Part shown: positions 1-7,139 of the stretch, in pieces | How positions within the stretch are numbered: the stretch's first letter is position 1 | How the letters are laid out: every line of letters starts with the position of its first letter | From: Arthrobacter sp. FW305-BF8 | Lineage (GTDB): Bacteria > Actinomycetota > Actinomycetes > Actinomycetales > Micrococcaceae | NCBI RefSeq assembly: GCF_021789315.1 | Contig: NZ_CP084561.1 | Coordinates: 868,001 to 932,000, forward strand | DNA: 64,000 nucleotides | Direction: 5' to 3' | Translations under genes and position numbers: made by a program | Notes under the pieces: model-generated | What the model was told of the DNA's origin: nothing | Database searches by the model: none | Seen by the model: only the letters and a program-made list of their open reading frames with translations

Positions 1-108
1 GCCAACACCCCGGCCCCCGGCTCACCGCAGGGCCAGCCCGACCGGCCGCCACAGGCCACCGAACCACACGACGCCGCCGGCGTCCACGAACGAGGAGCTA
101 ACGCTTGA
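1..108 (+). CDS. C-terminal tail of a probable sensor histidine kinase (partial)
   Basis: The reading frame open from base 1 encodes 35 residues rich in Pro, Ala, Gln and Asp and ends at a TGA at 106-108. That stop overlaps the TTG start of the RegX3 gene (TTGA), the usual arrangement of translationally coupled two-component genes. The low-complexity end fits the variable tail of a SenX3-type kinase, but no kinase motif lies inside the window. The assignment therefore rests on the overlap and on the conserved senX3-regX3 order in actinobacteria. Confidence 0.5.
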   Translation, partial: ANTPAPGSPQGQPDRPPQATEPHDAAGVHERGANA

Positions 109-785
109 GCAGGATTCTTATTGTCGAGGATGAGGAGTCGTTCAGCGATCCCCTGTCCTATCTACTGGGCAAGGAAGGATTCGAGGTGGAGGTCGTGGAC
201 AACGGCCTCGATGCCATCACGGAATTCGACCGCAACGGGGCAGACCTCGTGCTGCTCGACCTGCAGCTGCCGGGACAGTCCGGCACGGAGGTCTGCCGGC
301 AGCTGCGCCAGCGCTCCACCGTCCCGGTCATCATGTTGACCGCCAAAGACACCGAGATCGACAAGGTGGTAGGGCTGGAGCTGGGCGCGGACGACTACGT
401 CACCAAGCCCTACTCCTCCCGCGAGCTGGTGGCCCGCGTCCGCGCGGTGCTGCGGCGCCAGGGCGAGCCGGAGGAACTCATCGCCTCCACCGTGCACGCC
501 GGTCCGGTGCGGATGGACATCGAGCGGCACGTGGTGAGTGTCGGCGGCGAGCAGGTGTCGCTGCCGCTGAAGGAGTTCGAACTGCTGGAGATGCTCCTGC
601 GCAACTCCGGCCGCGTGCTGACGCGGGGCCAGCTGATCGACAGGGTCTGGGGCTCCGACTACGTGGGCGACACGAAAACGCTTGATGTCCACGTGAAGCG
701 CCTGCGCAGCAAGATCGAGCCTGACCCGTCCCTGCCGCGGTATCTGGTCACCGTGCGCGGGCTCGGCTACAAGTTCGAGCCGTAG
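105..785 (+). CDS. regX3: OmpR-family response regulator RegX3
   Basis: A 226-residue DNA-binding response regulator of the SenX3-RegX3 phosphate-sensing system. The receiver domain (about 1-118) has the acidic pocket E8/D9, phospho-acceptor D52, T79 and K101. The winged-helix output domain (about 130-226) ends in the typical KTLDVHVKRLRSKIE and VRGLGYKF segments. Length and sequence follow mycobacterial RegX3 almost throughout. The start is TTG, seven bases after a GAGGAG ribosome binding site at 92-97 and overlapping the stop of the upstream kinase frame. RegX3 proteins activate phosphate uptake genes on phosphate limitation; no target site is apparent here. The gene is followed by strong inverted repeats that separate it from a convergent lipoprotein gene. 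Confidence 0.95.
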   Translation: MSRILIVEDEESFSDPLSYLLGKEGFEVEVVDNGLDAITEFDRNGADLVLLDLQLPGQSGTEVCRQLRQRSTVPVIMLTAKDTEIDKVVGLELGADDYVTKPYSSRELVARVRAVLRRQGEPEELIASTVHAGPVRMDIERHVVSVGGEQVSLPLKEFELLEMLLRNSGRVLTRGQLIDRVWGSDYVGDTKTLDVHVKRLRSKIEPDPSLPRYLVTVRGLGYKFEP

Positions 786-790
786 GAATT

Positions 791-857
791 GGTGCCGGCC
801 CCGGCGAAGGTGCCCGGGTTAGGTGCCGGGGCACGATTCCGGCGCGGGGCCGGCACC
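791..857. other. Long inverted repeat after regX3
   Basis: A 12-base arm at 791-802 (GGTGCCGGCCCC) is repeated inverted at 846-857. The region between contains a second inverted pair (GTGCCC with GGGCAC). It could form a branched hairpin in the regX3 3' end just ahead of the main terminator. Role unknown. Confidence 0.5.
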
Positions 858-872
858 ACAAAGCACCGATAA

Positions 873-920
873 TACGAAGAAAGGAGGGGTTCCCGGCCGG
901 GAACCCCTCCTTTGTTCGTA
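873..920. terminator. Bidirectional terminator between regX3 and the convergent lipoprotein gene
   Basis: A 17-bp perfect palindrome arm (880-896 with 897-913) with A-rich and T-rich edges is extended outward by TACGAA/TTCGTA to about 24 bp with one mismatch. It lies between two convergent genes and is symmetrical, so it should stop transcription from both sides. Confidence 0.85.
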
Positions 921-958
921 TTGCTGCCCTAGTATGCGGCCGTCAGCGGCCAGCGCTG

Positions 959-1603
959 CTAGTGGCTTTCTGTGGGCGCGGCCGAGGCAGTGTCGCTCGG
1001 CGCTGCAGTCTCGCCCGGCGCTGCAGTCTGGCCAGGCGTTGCGGTTCCGCCCGGCGCCGCAGTCTGGCTAGGCGTTGCAGACCCGCCCGGCGTGGCAGTT
1101 CCGCTGGGCGTGCCGCCCGGAAGGTAGGCGGCGTATTCCTTCAGCGTGCCGTCCACCACCGGAATCTTCACGGTCTTGTTGACGTTGGTGCCATCCTCGG
1201 TGACCTGGACGTCCACGAGGGATCCGGGCTTGCCGCCGGTGGTGCTGAGGATGGCTTCGTCCGCGGATTCGTTCAGCAGGGTGTAGGCGTTCTGCTTGAC
1301 GGAAACTTCAGTCTGCGCACCTTCGGCTCCCTTGAGGGTGACCTTGACGTCCTTCGAAGAGGAGTTGTAGACGGCACCGATGACGCGGCCCGGCTGGTTC
1401 TCGCCCGCGGAAACGATCAGCATGTTGCGCAGCTGCACCGGTCCGACCTCGGCGCGGGTTCCGTCGGAGGCGGCGTACTGGTGAGAGGTCTGCTGGGCGT
1501 TGACGTAGCCGCAGCCCGTCAGGGCCAGCAGGCCGACGCTCAGGGCGGCTGCCGCCATTGCCATTTTGCCGCTCTGGCCCCGGTTCATCGCAGTGAAACG
1601 CAC
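959..1603 (-). CDS. Secreted lipoprotein of unknown function with Thr/Pro/Ala-rich tail
   Basis: A 214-residue predicted lipoprotein. The N-terminus has basic residues, a hydrophobic stretch (about 14-28) and an LTGC lipobox with C31 as the lipidated cysteine, so it should sit on the outer face of the membrane. The middle (about 45-160) looks like a small beta-rich domain. The last 45 residues are low-complexity Thr/Ala/Pro/Gly repeats (TATPG, TAAPG), encoded by repetitive DNA at about 990-1110. The GTG at 1603 is preferred because AAGGAG at 1613-1618 is nine bases upstream; a GTG at 1612 is too close to it. A TAGGCT -10-like box lies at 1646-1651 on this strand. Many actinobacteria have such a protein beside CarD, but I do not recognise its function. 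Confidence 0.8.
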   Translation of the reverse strand: MRFTAMNRGQSGKMAMAAAALSVGLLALTGCGYVNAQQTSHQYAASDGTRAEVGPVQLRNMLIVSAGENQPGRVIGAVYNSSSKDVKVTLKGAEGAQTEVSVKQNAYTLLNESADEAILSTTGGKPGSLVDVQVTEDGTNVNKTVKIPVVDGTLKEYAAYLPGGTPSGTATPGGSATPSQTAAPGGTATPGQTAAPGETAAPSDTASAAPTESH

Positions 1604-1927
1604 GTCACGCACTCCTTGAAAAGTCTTGAAACAGTTTTCAGGCCTAGCCTATCGGCAAAGAGGGCCAAACACGGATTCGGCCCCTCCACATGACCGGCCC
1701 CTCCGACGCGACTCAAGGCACCCTTGGGACCGTCGAGGGGACCCGCAACTACCCGCGCGTAACGCTTGTGGGCCCGCATACGATGCACTATTGTTCGCAT
1801 CCGTCAAGGGGTCTGAGCGGCTGATTTCGGCTATTTTCCGCGGATTGACGGGGTTCCGGGGCCGTATCCATGCCAGTCATATGCCTTAATCGTGATAAAC
1901 TGGTCTGCGGGAAAGGGGAAAGTCCAC
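1604..1927. other. Divergent intergenic region between lipoprotein and carD
   Basis: This 324-base gap must hold both promoters. On the minus strand TAGGCT at 1646-1651 is a good actinobacterial -10. On the plus strand a TTGACG at 1845-1850 is the best -35-like hexamer, but no well-spaced -10 follows. The carD ribosome binding site GAAAGGGGA lies at 1911-1919. No gene is seen. Confidence 0.5.
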
Positions 1928-2410
1928 ATGGTTTTTGAGGTCGGCGAGACAGTAGTTTACCCTCACCACGGTGCAGCAAAAATTGAAGAAATCAAGATGC
2001 GCACTGTCAAGGGCGAAGAGAAGATGTATCTCAAGCTCAAGGTGGCTCAGGGTGATCTGACCATTGAAGTTCCAGCAGAGAACGTTGACCTTGTTGGGGT
2101 TCGCGACGTAGTGGGCAAAGACGGTTTGGAGCACGTGTTTGACGTGCTCCGTGCCGAGTTCACTGAGGAGCCCACCAACTGGTCGCGTCGTTACAAGGCA
2201 AATCTGGAGAAGCTTGCTTCCGGTGACGTCATCAAGGTTGCAGAGGTCGTCCGAGACCTGTGGCGCCGGGATCACGATCGGGGCCTTTCCGCAGGCGAGA
2301 AGCGAATGCTGGCCAAGGCCCGGCAGATTCTGATCTCAGAATTGGCCCTGGCTGAAAAGACCGACGAAGAGAAGGCTGCAAGCGTTCTCGACGAGGTCTT
2401 GGCTTCCTAA
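1928..2410 (+). CDS. carD: CarD-family RNA polymerase-binding transcription regulator
   Basis: A 160-residue CarD protein. It binds the RNA polymerase beta subunit through its N-terminal Tudor-like domain (about 1-55, starting VFEVGETVVYPHHG) and stabilises open complexes, notably at rRNA promoters, through the C-terminal helical DNA-binding domain (EEPTNWSRRYKANL, EVVRDLWRRD, LSAGEKRMLAKARQIL). It matches mycobacterial CarD along its length. The ATG at 1928 is chosen because GAAAGGGGA precedes it and the family begins with this residue; an in-frame GTG at 1892 would add an unconserved extension. A terminator follows at once. In this window the obvious client is the rrn promoter at 21812-21840. 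Confidence 0.95.
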   Translation: MVFEVGETVVYPHHGAAKIEEIKMRTVKGEEKMYLKLKVAQGDLTIEVPAENVDLVGVRDVVGKDGLEHVFDVLRAEFTEEPTNWSRRYKANLEKLASGDVIKVAEVVRDLWRRDHDRGLSAGEKRMLAKARQILISELALAEKTDEEKAASVLDEVLAS

Positions 2411-2419
2411 AAAGAATTG

Positions 2420-2456
2420 AACCCCGGTGGCAAAGTGCCGCCGGGGTTTCTTCTTG
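2420..2456 (+). terminator. Rho-independent terminator after carD
   Basis: AACCCCGG at 2420-2427 pairs with CCGGGGTT at 2441-2448, with extra pairing TGGCA/TGCCG inside, followed by TTTCTTCTT. It starts ten bases after the carD stop. Confidence 0.9.
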
Positions 2457-2478
2457 CCCAAAAACACCCATCCAGGTA

Positions 2479-2520
2479 GCAGCTGAGGGCGTTCCCAGCG
2501 GTGAGAAGGCCCTCAGCTGC
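2479..2520. other. Perfect 12-bp inverted repeat upstream of ispD
   Basis: GCAGCTGAGGGC (2479-2490) is repeated inverted as GCCCTCAGCTGC (2509-2520) around an 18-base loop. It lacks a T-tract, so it is not a standard terminator. It lies 61 bases before the ispD start and upstream of the predicted ispD -10, so a protein-binding site is possible. Confidence 0.5.
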
Positions 2521-2568
2521 GACTCAGTTCTCATCCGGCGGTTCATGGAGGGGAGTGCGGCTGGGACG

Positions 2569-2582
2569 TAGGCTAGAGCGCA
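2569..2582 (+). promoter_or_regulatory. -10 box for a probable leaderless ispD transcript
   Basis: TAGGCT (2569-2574) is followed by seven bases and then the ATG at 2582. A transcript starting at the A of the ATG would have no leader, which agrees with the absence of a well-placed ribosome binding site. Confidence 0.5.
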
Positions 2583-3364
2583 TGAACACTGCACCCAAGC
2601 GCCCCGTGACCGCCGTGATCCTCGTCGCCGCCGGTTCCGGGCAGAGGCTGGGGTATGGCATGCCGAAGGCCGCCGTGCCCTTGGGCGGTGAACCGATCCT
2701 GATGCACGCGCTCCGCGGGATCGTCGCGGCAGGCATTGCCAGCCAGGTCTGCATCGCGCTGCCGGCCGGTGATGAGGAACTCCGCCGGCTCTGCGAAGAC
2801 TTCCGGGTGGAGCTGGTCGACGGCGGCCCGCTCCTCACAATGGTCGACGGCGGGGCGTCCCGGGCGGATTCCGTCCGTTCCGCTCTGGCCGCCGTCGAGG
2901 ACGGCACCGAAGCGGTGCTGGTCCATGACGCCGCCCGCGCCCTGGCGCCGGAGCAGGTTTTCCACCGGGTGGCCCAGGCACTGGCTGCCGGCGCCGATGC
3001 GGTAATTCCGGTGATTCCGGTGGTGGATACGGTCAAGACGGTCGCCGCCACCGAGGGGCCGGCCACGGACATTGCACCTGAACTCGTCACCGGCACCGCC
3101 CCCCGCGAGGAGCTGCGGGCAGTCCAGACCCCGCAGGGCTTCAAGACATCCGTGCTGCGGCAGGCACACGAAGCGGCCTCGGGCTTCGATGACCACCAGG
3201 CCGCCGCGGTGACCGACGACGCCATGCTGGTGGAGCTTCTCGGCGTGCCGGTGCACGCCGTCCGGGGAGCCAGCCAGTCCCTGAAAATCACCACACCGCT
3301 GGACCTCATCATCGCCGAGGGCCTGCTCGAGGGACCCCTCGGCGCCCGCTGGGTGGAGGGCTGA
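2582..3364 (+). CDS. ispD: 2-C-methyl-D-erythritol 4-phosphate cytidylyltransferase
   Basis: A 260-residue IspD: transfers CMP from CTP to MEP, the third step of the non-mevalonate isoprenoid pathway, in the cytosol. The nucleotide-binding signature VAAGSGQRLGYGMPKA lies near the N-terminus, and VLVHDAARAL, RAVQTPQGFK and TDDAMLVE follow in the usual order. The family is usually about 230-240 residues; here the region around residues 150-180 is slightly longer. The ATG at 2582 fits the family; a GTG at 2555 sits one base from a GGAGGGG and would add an unconserved stretch. ispF starts 23 bases downstream, as is typical for MEP genes. Confidence 0.93.
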   Translation: MNTAPKRPVTAVILVAAGSGQRLGYGMPKAAVPLGGEPILMHALRGIVAAGIASQVCIALPAGDEELRRLCEDFRVELVDGGPLLTMVDGGASRADSVRSALAAVEDGTEAVLVHDAARALAPEQVFHRVAQALAAGADAVIPVIPVVDTVKTVAATEGPATDIAPELVTGTAPREELRAVQTPQGFKTSVLRQAHEAASGFDDHQAAAVTDDAMLVELLGVPVHAVRGASQSLKITTPLDLIIAEGLLEGPLGARWVEG

Positions 3365-3387
3365 CCAAGCACATGACGGAAGGCACC

Positions 3388-3900
3388 ATGACCCACAACG
3401 CTTCGCGGACCCCGGTACTCCTGCCCCGGACAGGCATCGGCATCGACGTGCACGCCTTTGCCCCGGACAGCGACCCGCAGCCGCTCTGGCTGGGCGGGCT
3501 TTTCTGGGAGGGGGAGCGGGGCCTCGCCGGCCATTCCGACGGCGATCCCGTGGCGCACGCCGCCGCCGATGCACTGTTCTCCGCCTGCGGGATCGGCGAT
3601 CTGGGCACTCACTTCGGCACAGACCGGCCCGAATTCGCAGGGGCCTCCGGAGTCACGCTCCTGGCCGAAGCAGCCCGGATCGTTAGGGCAGCAGGATTCG
3701 AGATCGGCAATATTGCGGTGCAGTTCGTGGGCAACCGGCCCAAGTTCGGCCCGCGCCGGGAAGAGTCCCAGCGCGTCCTCACCGAGGCGGCAGGCGCCCC
3801 GGTCAGCGTTACCGCCACCACCAGTGACGGCCTCGGCTTCACCGGCCGCGGCGAAGGCATTTCCGCTGTGGCGACGGCCCTGGTCTACCCCGCGGCGTAG
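3388..3900 (+). CDS. ispF: 2-C-methyl-D-erythritol 2,4-cyclodiphosphate synthase
   Basis: A 170-residue IspF: cyclises CDP-ME 2-phosphate to MEcPP with release of CMP, the fifth MEP-pathway step, acting as a trimer. The zinc ligands D20, H22 (GIDVHAF) and H49 (GHSDGD) are present, as are GDLGTHF and the C-terminal TTSDGLGFTGRGEGI motif. The ATG at 3388 is preferred because GGAAGG precedes it by five bases; an in-frame ATG at 3373 would add five residues and has no site. It follows ispD in the same direction and is probably co-transcribed with it. Confidence 0.93.
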   Translation: MTHNASRTPVLLPRTGIGIDVHAFAPDSDPQPLWLGGLFWEGERGLAGHSDGDPVAHAAADALFSACGIGDLGTHFGTDRPEFAGASGVTLLAEAARIVRAAGFEIGNIAVQFVGNRPKFGPRREESQRVLTEAAGAPVSVTATTSDGLGFTGRGEGISAVATALVYPAA

Positions 3901-4000
3901 CGGTCCCGCGGTAACCGGCCCGCAGGGCGGCTGTCCGCACCTGCAGCCAAATCACCTACGCTGGAATAAGCACCAGTACCGCAATCCCAGGAGACCCGCC

Positions 4001-4327
4001 GTGAAAAAGCTGCTTCCCGCCGTCGTGATCGCAGGGATGCTTCTGGCCGGCTGTGCCGGCAGCCCCCGCATGAGCGTGGAGGAGAGCTGCAAGTTCCTAC
4101 AGGGCGACACTTTCAAGCCCACGGGCAACCAGCAGCAGCAAGCCGACCAGATCGCCAAGCACTACCAGGAAGTCGCCGACAAGGTGGCCCAGAACGTCGC
4201 CGACCCCATCCAGAAGATGGCCGACATCATGAAGCAGGTGGCCGGCACTTCCCTGGGAAACAAGAGTTCGGAGCAGACGGCTGAACTCGCCAGGCAGAAC
4301 AACCGGATCGGCGAGGTCTGCAAGTAA
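4001..4327 (+). CDS. Small secreted lipoprotein, unknown function
   Basis: A 108-residue predicted lipoprotein. It has a short basic N-terminus (VKK), a hydrophobic core and an LLAGC lipobox with C18. The mature part is mostly helical and rich in Gln, Lys and Asp, with two further cysteines (ESCKF and the near-terminal EVCK) that could form a disulfide bond. The GTG at 4001 follows AGGAGA at 3989-3994; the frame is open far upstream, but that extension lies in the ispF shadow and lacks the signal peptide. It sits between ispF and cysS. I do not recognise the family. Confidence 0.75.
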   Translation: MKKLLPAVVIAGMLLAGCAGSPRMSVEESCKFLQGDTFKPTGNQQQQADQIAKHYQEVADKVAQNVADPIQKMADIMKQVAGTSLGNKSSEQTAELARQNNRIGEVCK

Positions 4328-4347
4328 GCGGGGACAAAGGCATCGGC

Positions 4348-4360
4348 TAATCTGGAGCGG
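4348..4360 (+). promoter_or_regulatory. -10 box close to the cysS start (possible leaderless transcript)
   Basis: TAATCT (4348-4353) is six bases from the GTG start at 4360. The only ribosome-binding-like bases, GGAG, lie inside that spacer, so transcription may begin at the start codon. Confidence 0.4.
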
Positions 4361-5814
4361 TGACCCTGCGCTTTTACGACACTGCATCCGCCGAAGTCCG
4401 CGACTTCGTTCCCCTGGTACCGGGCAAGGTAAGCCTTTATTACTGCGGCGCCACGGTGCAGGGCATGCCGCATGTGGGGCACATCCGCTCCGCCATCGCC
4501 TTCGACCAGCTCACCCGCTGGCTTGAATACCGCGGCTTCCGCGTCACAGTGGTCCGGAACGTCACCGACATCGACGACAAGATCCTTGCCAAGTCCGAGG
4601 CCTCCTTCCATCCTGACTTCGAGCAGGAGCCCGGCGCTGTGCCGGAGGAAGAATGGTGGGCGCTGGCCTACCGCTACGAGCAGGAGTTCCTCAAGGCCTA
4701 CGACACCCTCGGCGTGTCGCGGCCGACGTACGAGCCGCGGGCAACTGGCCACATCCCGGAGATGCATGCACTGATCCAGCAGCTGATCGACCGCGGTCAC
4801 GCGTACCCCGCCCTCGATGGCTCCGGGGACGTCTACTTCGACGTGCGCTCCTGGAACAAGTACGGCGCGCTGACGCGGCAGAGGATCGATGACATGCAGG
4901 GTGCCGCGGACGCGGACCCGCGCGGCAAGAAGGACCCCCGCGACTTTGCCCTCTGGAAGGGCTACAAGGAGGGGGAGCCGACGACGGCGAGCTGGGTTTC
5001 GCCGTGGGGCACGGGCCGTCCGGGCTGGCACCTGGAATGCTCGGCGATGGTCACTAAATATCTCGGCACCGAATTCGACATCCACGGCGGCGGCCTCGAC
5101 CTGCGCTTCCCGCACCACGAAAACGAGATGGCCCAGTCCCAGGCGGCCGGCCACGGCTTTGCCAACTTCTGGATGCACAACGGCATGGTCACGTACCAGG
5201 GCGAGAAGATGTCGAAGTCGGTCGGCAACACCGTCAGTCCGGCCGAGATGCTGGAGCTCGCGCCGCCGCGCGTGGTCCGTTACTACTTGGGCCAGGCACA
5301 GTACCGCTCGGTGCTGGATTACCAGCCGACGTCGCTGCAGGAGGCCGCGGCCGCCGTCGAACGCATTGACGGGTTCATCAGCCGCGCCGTCCGCGCGCTG
5401 TCCTCGGACGGCGCCCTGCTGTTTGGCAGCCACGGAACCGTTCCGGAGGCGTTCGCCGCTGCCATGGACGACGACCTCAACGTCCCGCAGGCCCTCGCGG
5501 TTCTGCACGACACGGTCCGCGCCGGAAACTCAGCCCTCACCGATGGCGACCTGGCGGCGACGCGGCAGGCCCTGGCCAGCGTGACCGACATGCTCAGGGT
5601 CCTGGGCATCAGCGAAGCCGCGCAGCCCGCCGTCGACGACCAGGCCACCAGTGCGCTCGGGACGCTCATTGAAGCGCAGCTCGCCGCCCGCGCCGAAGCC
5701 CGTTCCAAGAAGGACTGGGCCGCCTCCGACGCCATCCGGGACACCTTGGCCGCAGCCGGGGTCCTGGTCGAAGACAACGCCGACGGCGCCACCTGGAGCC
5801 TGCAGCGCGGCTAG
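4360..5814 (+). CDS. cysS: Cysteinyl-tRNA synthetase
   Basis: A 484-residue class I aminoacyl-tRNA synthetase that charges tRNA-Cys. The zinc-site cysteine occurs in YYCGATVQG, the HIGH-type motif as HVGHIRS, the second zinc region as WHLECSAM and FPHHENEMAQ, and the KMSKS loop as EKMSKSVGN. The C-terminal anticodon-binding helical domain (ARAEARSKKDWAASDAIRD) is complete. Length is normal for the family (about 460-490). It is followed by rlmB in the same direction, an order seen in many actinobacteria (ispD-ispF-cysS-rlmB). Confidence 0.96.
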   Translation: MTLRFYDTASAEVRDFVPLVPGKVSLYYCGATVQGMPHVGHIRSAIAFDQLTRWLEYRGFRVTVVRNVTDIDDKILAKSEASFHPDFEQEPGAVPEEEWWALAYRYEQEFLKAYDTLGVSRPTYEPRATGHIPEMHALIQQLIDRGHAYPALDGSGDVYFDVRSWNKYGALTRQRIDDMQGAADADPRGKKDPRDFALWKGYKEGEPTTASWVSPWGTGRPGWHLECSAMVTKYLGTEFDIHGGGLDLRFPHHENEMAQSQAAGHGFANFWMHNGMVTYQGEKMSKSVGNTVSPAEMLELAPPRVVRYYLGQAQYRSVLDYQPTSLQEAAAAVERIDGFISRAVRALSSDGALLFGSHGTVPEAFAAAMDDDLNVPQALAVLHDTVRAGNSALTDGDLAATRQALASVTDMLRVLGISEAAQPAVDDQATSALGTLIEAQLAARAEARSKKDWAASDAIRDTLAAAGVLVEDNADGATWSLQRG

Positions 5815-5905
5815 CCTCCGGGGCTGAGCGCCCGCCGGTCAACGATTTGAGGGCAGTCAGTAGACTGGAGTCCAGACTTACTCAATACAACCAAGGGTGG
5901 AATTC

Positions 5906-6907
5906 ATGGCCAACAAAGGTCGCCCGGGCGCAGTCCGCAAGCTCAAGAAGGGCCCCACCACCGGAACCGGTGGCCACGGCCGCAAGGCCCTCGAAGGCAA
6001 GGGGCCAACCCCCAAGGCCGAGGACCGCCCCTACCACAAGGCACACAAGAACAAGCAGCTCGCGGAACGCTCCGCAGCAAAGCGACCTGCTGGTGCCGGT
6101 GGTGCCCGCAGTGCCGGTGCCAGGTCGGGCCCGAAGGGGCGTGCTACCGAAGAGGTCGTCACCGGCCGCAACTCCGTCGTCGAGGCCCTGCGCGCCGGCA
6201 TCCCGGCCAAGGCGCTGCACGTGGCCATCCGCATCGAGATGGACGACCGCGTCAAGGAGTCGTTGAAGATCGCCGCCGAACGGGGCATCCCGCTGCTGGA
6301 GACCGGCAAGCCCGAGCTGGACCGGATGACCGACGACGCCGTGCACCAGGGGCTCGTCCTGCAGATCCCGCCGTACGAGTACCAGGATGCCTACGACCTG
6401 GCCGAAGAGACGGTTGAAGGCTGGAAGAAGGGGCACATCGCGAACGCACCCCTCTTCGTCGCCCTGGACGGCATCACAGACCCCCGCAACCTTGGCGCGA
6501 TCATCCGCTCGGTCTCGGCGTTCAGCGGCCACGGTGTCATCGTCCCTGAGCGCCGCTCTGTAGGCGTCACCGCCGCCGCGTGGAAGACCAGCGCCGGCGC
6601 GGCTGTCCGCGTTCCCGTGGCCCGCGCCTCCAACCTGAACAACGCCATCAAGCAGTTCAAGGACATGGGAGTCTTCGTGCTGGGGCTCGACGGCGACGGC
6701 GACGTCTCGCTGCCGGACCTCACCGTTGCCACCGAGCCCGTCTGCATCGTGGTCGGCTCCGAGGGCAAGGGCCTTAGCCGCCTCGTCAGGGAGAACTGCG
6801 ACCAGATCGTTTCCATCCCGATCGACTCCGCGATGGAATCCCTGAACGCCTCCATGGCCGTCGGCATCTCCCTCTACGAAGTCTCCCGCCAGCGCTCCGC
6901 CAAGTAA
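5906..6907 (+). CDS. rlmB: 23S rRNA (guanosine-2'-O-)-methyltransferase RlmB-type SpoU enzyme
   Basis: A 333-residue SpoU-family methyltransferase predicted to 2'-O-methylate a guanosine of 23S rRNA using SAM. Residues 1-75 are a basic, disordered-looking extension rich in Lys, Gly and Pro, common in actinobacterial members. An L30e-like substrate-binding domain follows (VVTGRNSVVEALRAG), then the knotted SPOUT domain with DPRNLGAIIRS, VVGSEGKGLSRL and ESLNASMAVGISLYE. The ATG at 5906 follows AAGGGTGG; an in-frame GTG at 5897 lies within that site. Strong 32-bp repeats and a terminator follow. Confidence 0.93.
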   Translation: MANKGRPGAVRKLKKGPTTGTGGHGRKALEGKGPTPKAEDRPYHKAHKNKQLAERSAAKRPAGAGGARSAGARSGPKGRATEEVVTGRNSVVEALRAGIPAKALHVAIRIEMDDRVKESLKIAAERGIPLLETGKPELDRMTDDAVHQGLVLQIPPYEYQDAYDLAEETVEGWKKGHIANAPLFVALDGITDPRNLGAIIRSVSAFSGHGVIVPERRSVGVTAAAWKTSAGAAVRVPVARASNLNNAIKQFKDMGVFVLGLDGDGDVSLPDLTVATEPVCIVVGSEGKGLSRLVRENCDQIVSIPIDSAMESLNASMAVGISLYEVSRQRSAK

Positions 6908-6916
6908 CCCCGGCCA

Positions 6917-7043
6917 AACGCTCCCTCAGCTTCCGCAAGGAAACGGCCAACGCGTCCTCAGCTTGCGCAGCGAATTGACTAACGCTCTATCAGTTCCTGC
7001 GGGAGAACGACGAACGCGTCCTCAGCTTTCGCAGGGAAACGGG
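6917..7043 (+). repeat. Four tandem imperfect 32-bp repeats, locus A (plus strand)
   Basis: Units begin at 6917, 6949, 6981 and 7013, exactly 32 bases apart (the fourth is 31). Each starts AACGC, continues with a T/CCTCAG core and has a GCAGG/GCGGG block near position 19. Units 1, 2 and 4 are closest (core ACGCGTCCTCAGCTT). They occupy the rlmB 3' end before its terminator. There is no variable spacer, so this is not a CRISPR array. Confidence 0.8.
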
Positions 7044-7076
7044 AAACCCTCCCGCACTAGGTGCTGGAGGGTTTCC
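7042..7076. terminator. Shared terminator hairpin between rlmB and the amidase gene
   Basis: GGAAACCCTCC (7042-7052) and GGAGGGTTTCC (7066-7076) form an 11-bp perfect stem, and GCAC/GTGC pairs inside the loop. The stem is symmetrical and serves two convergent genes. Confidence 0.85.
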
Positions 7077-7137
7077 TCATTTCCTGCAGGATCTGATCGA
7101 GCGTTCCGTTTTGAGCGGCAGGAGCTGCGAGAGCGTT
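7075..7137 (-). repeat. Two further 32-bp repeat units in opposite orientation, locus A
   Basis: Read on the minus strand, units begin at 7137 and 7105 (32 apart), both with AACGCTC and a central CCTGC block; the second carries CCTGCAGG. They directly follow the stop of the minus-strand amidase gene, mirroring the four plus-strand units after rlmB on the other side of the shared terminator. Confidence 0.65.
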
Positions 7138-7139
7138 TT

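Noticed and set aside
3458..4000. Long N-terminal extension of the small lipoprotein upstream of 4001
   Set aside because: The extension is in the shadow of ispF, while GTG at 4001 has its own ribosome binding site and begins a proper lipoprotein signal.
6917..7137. 32-bp repeats as a CRISPR array
   Set aside because: Units are directly adjacent with no spacers, diverge between copies, and no cas gene is near.
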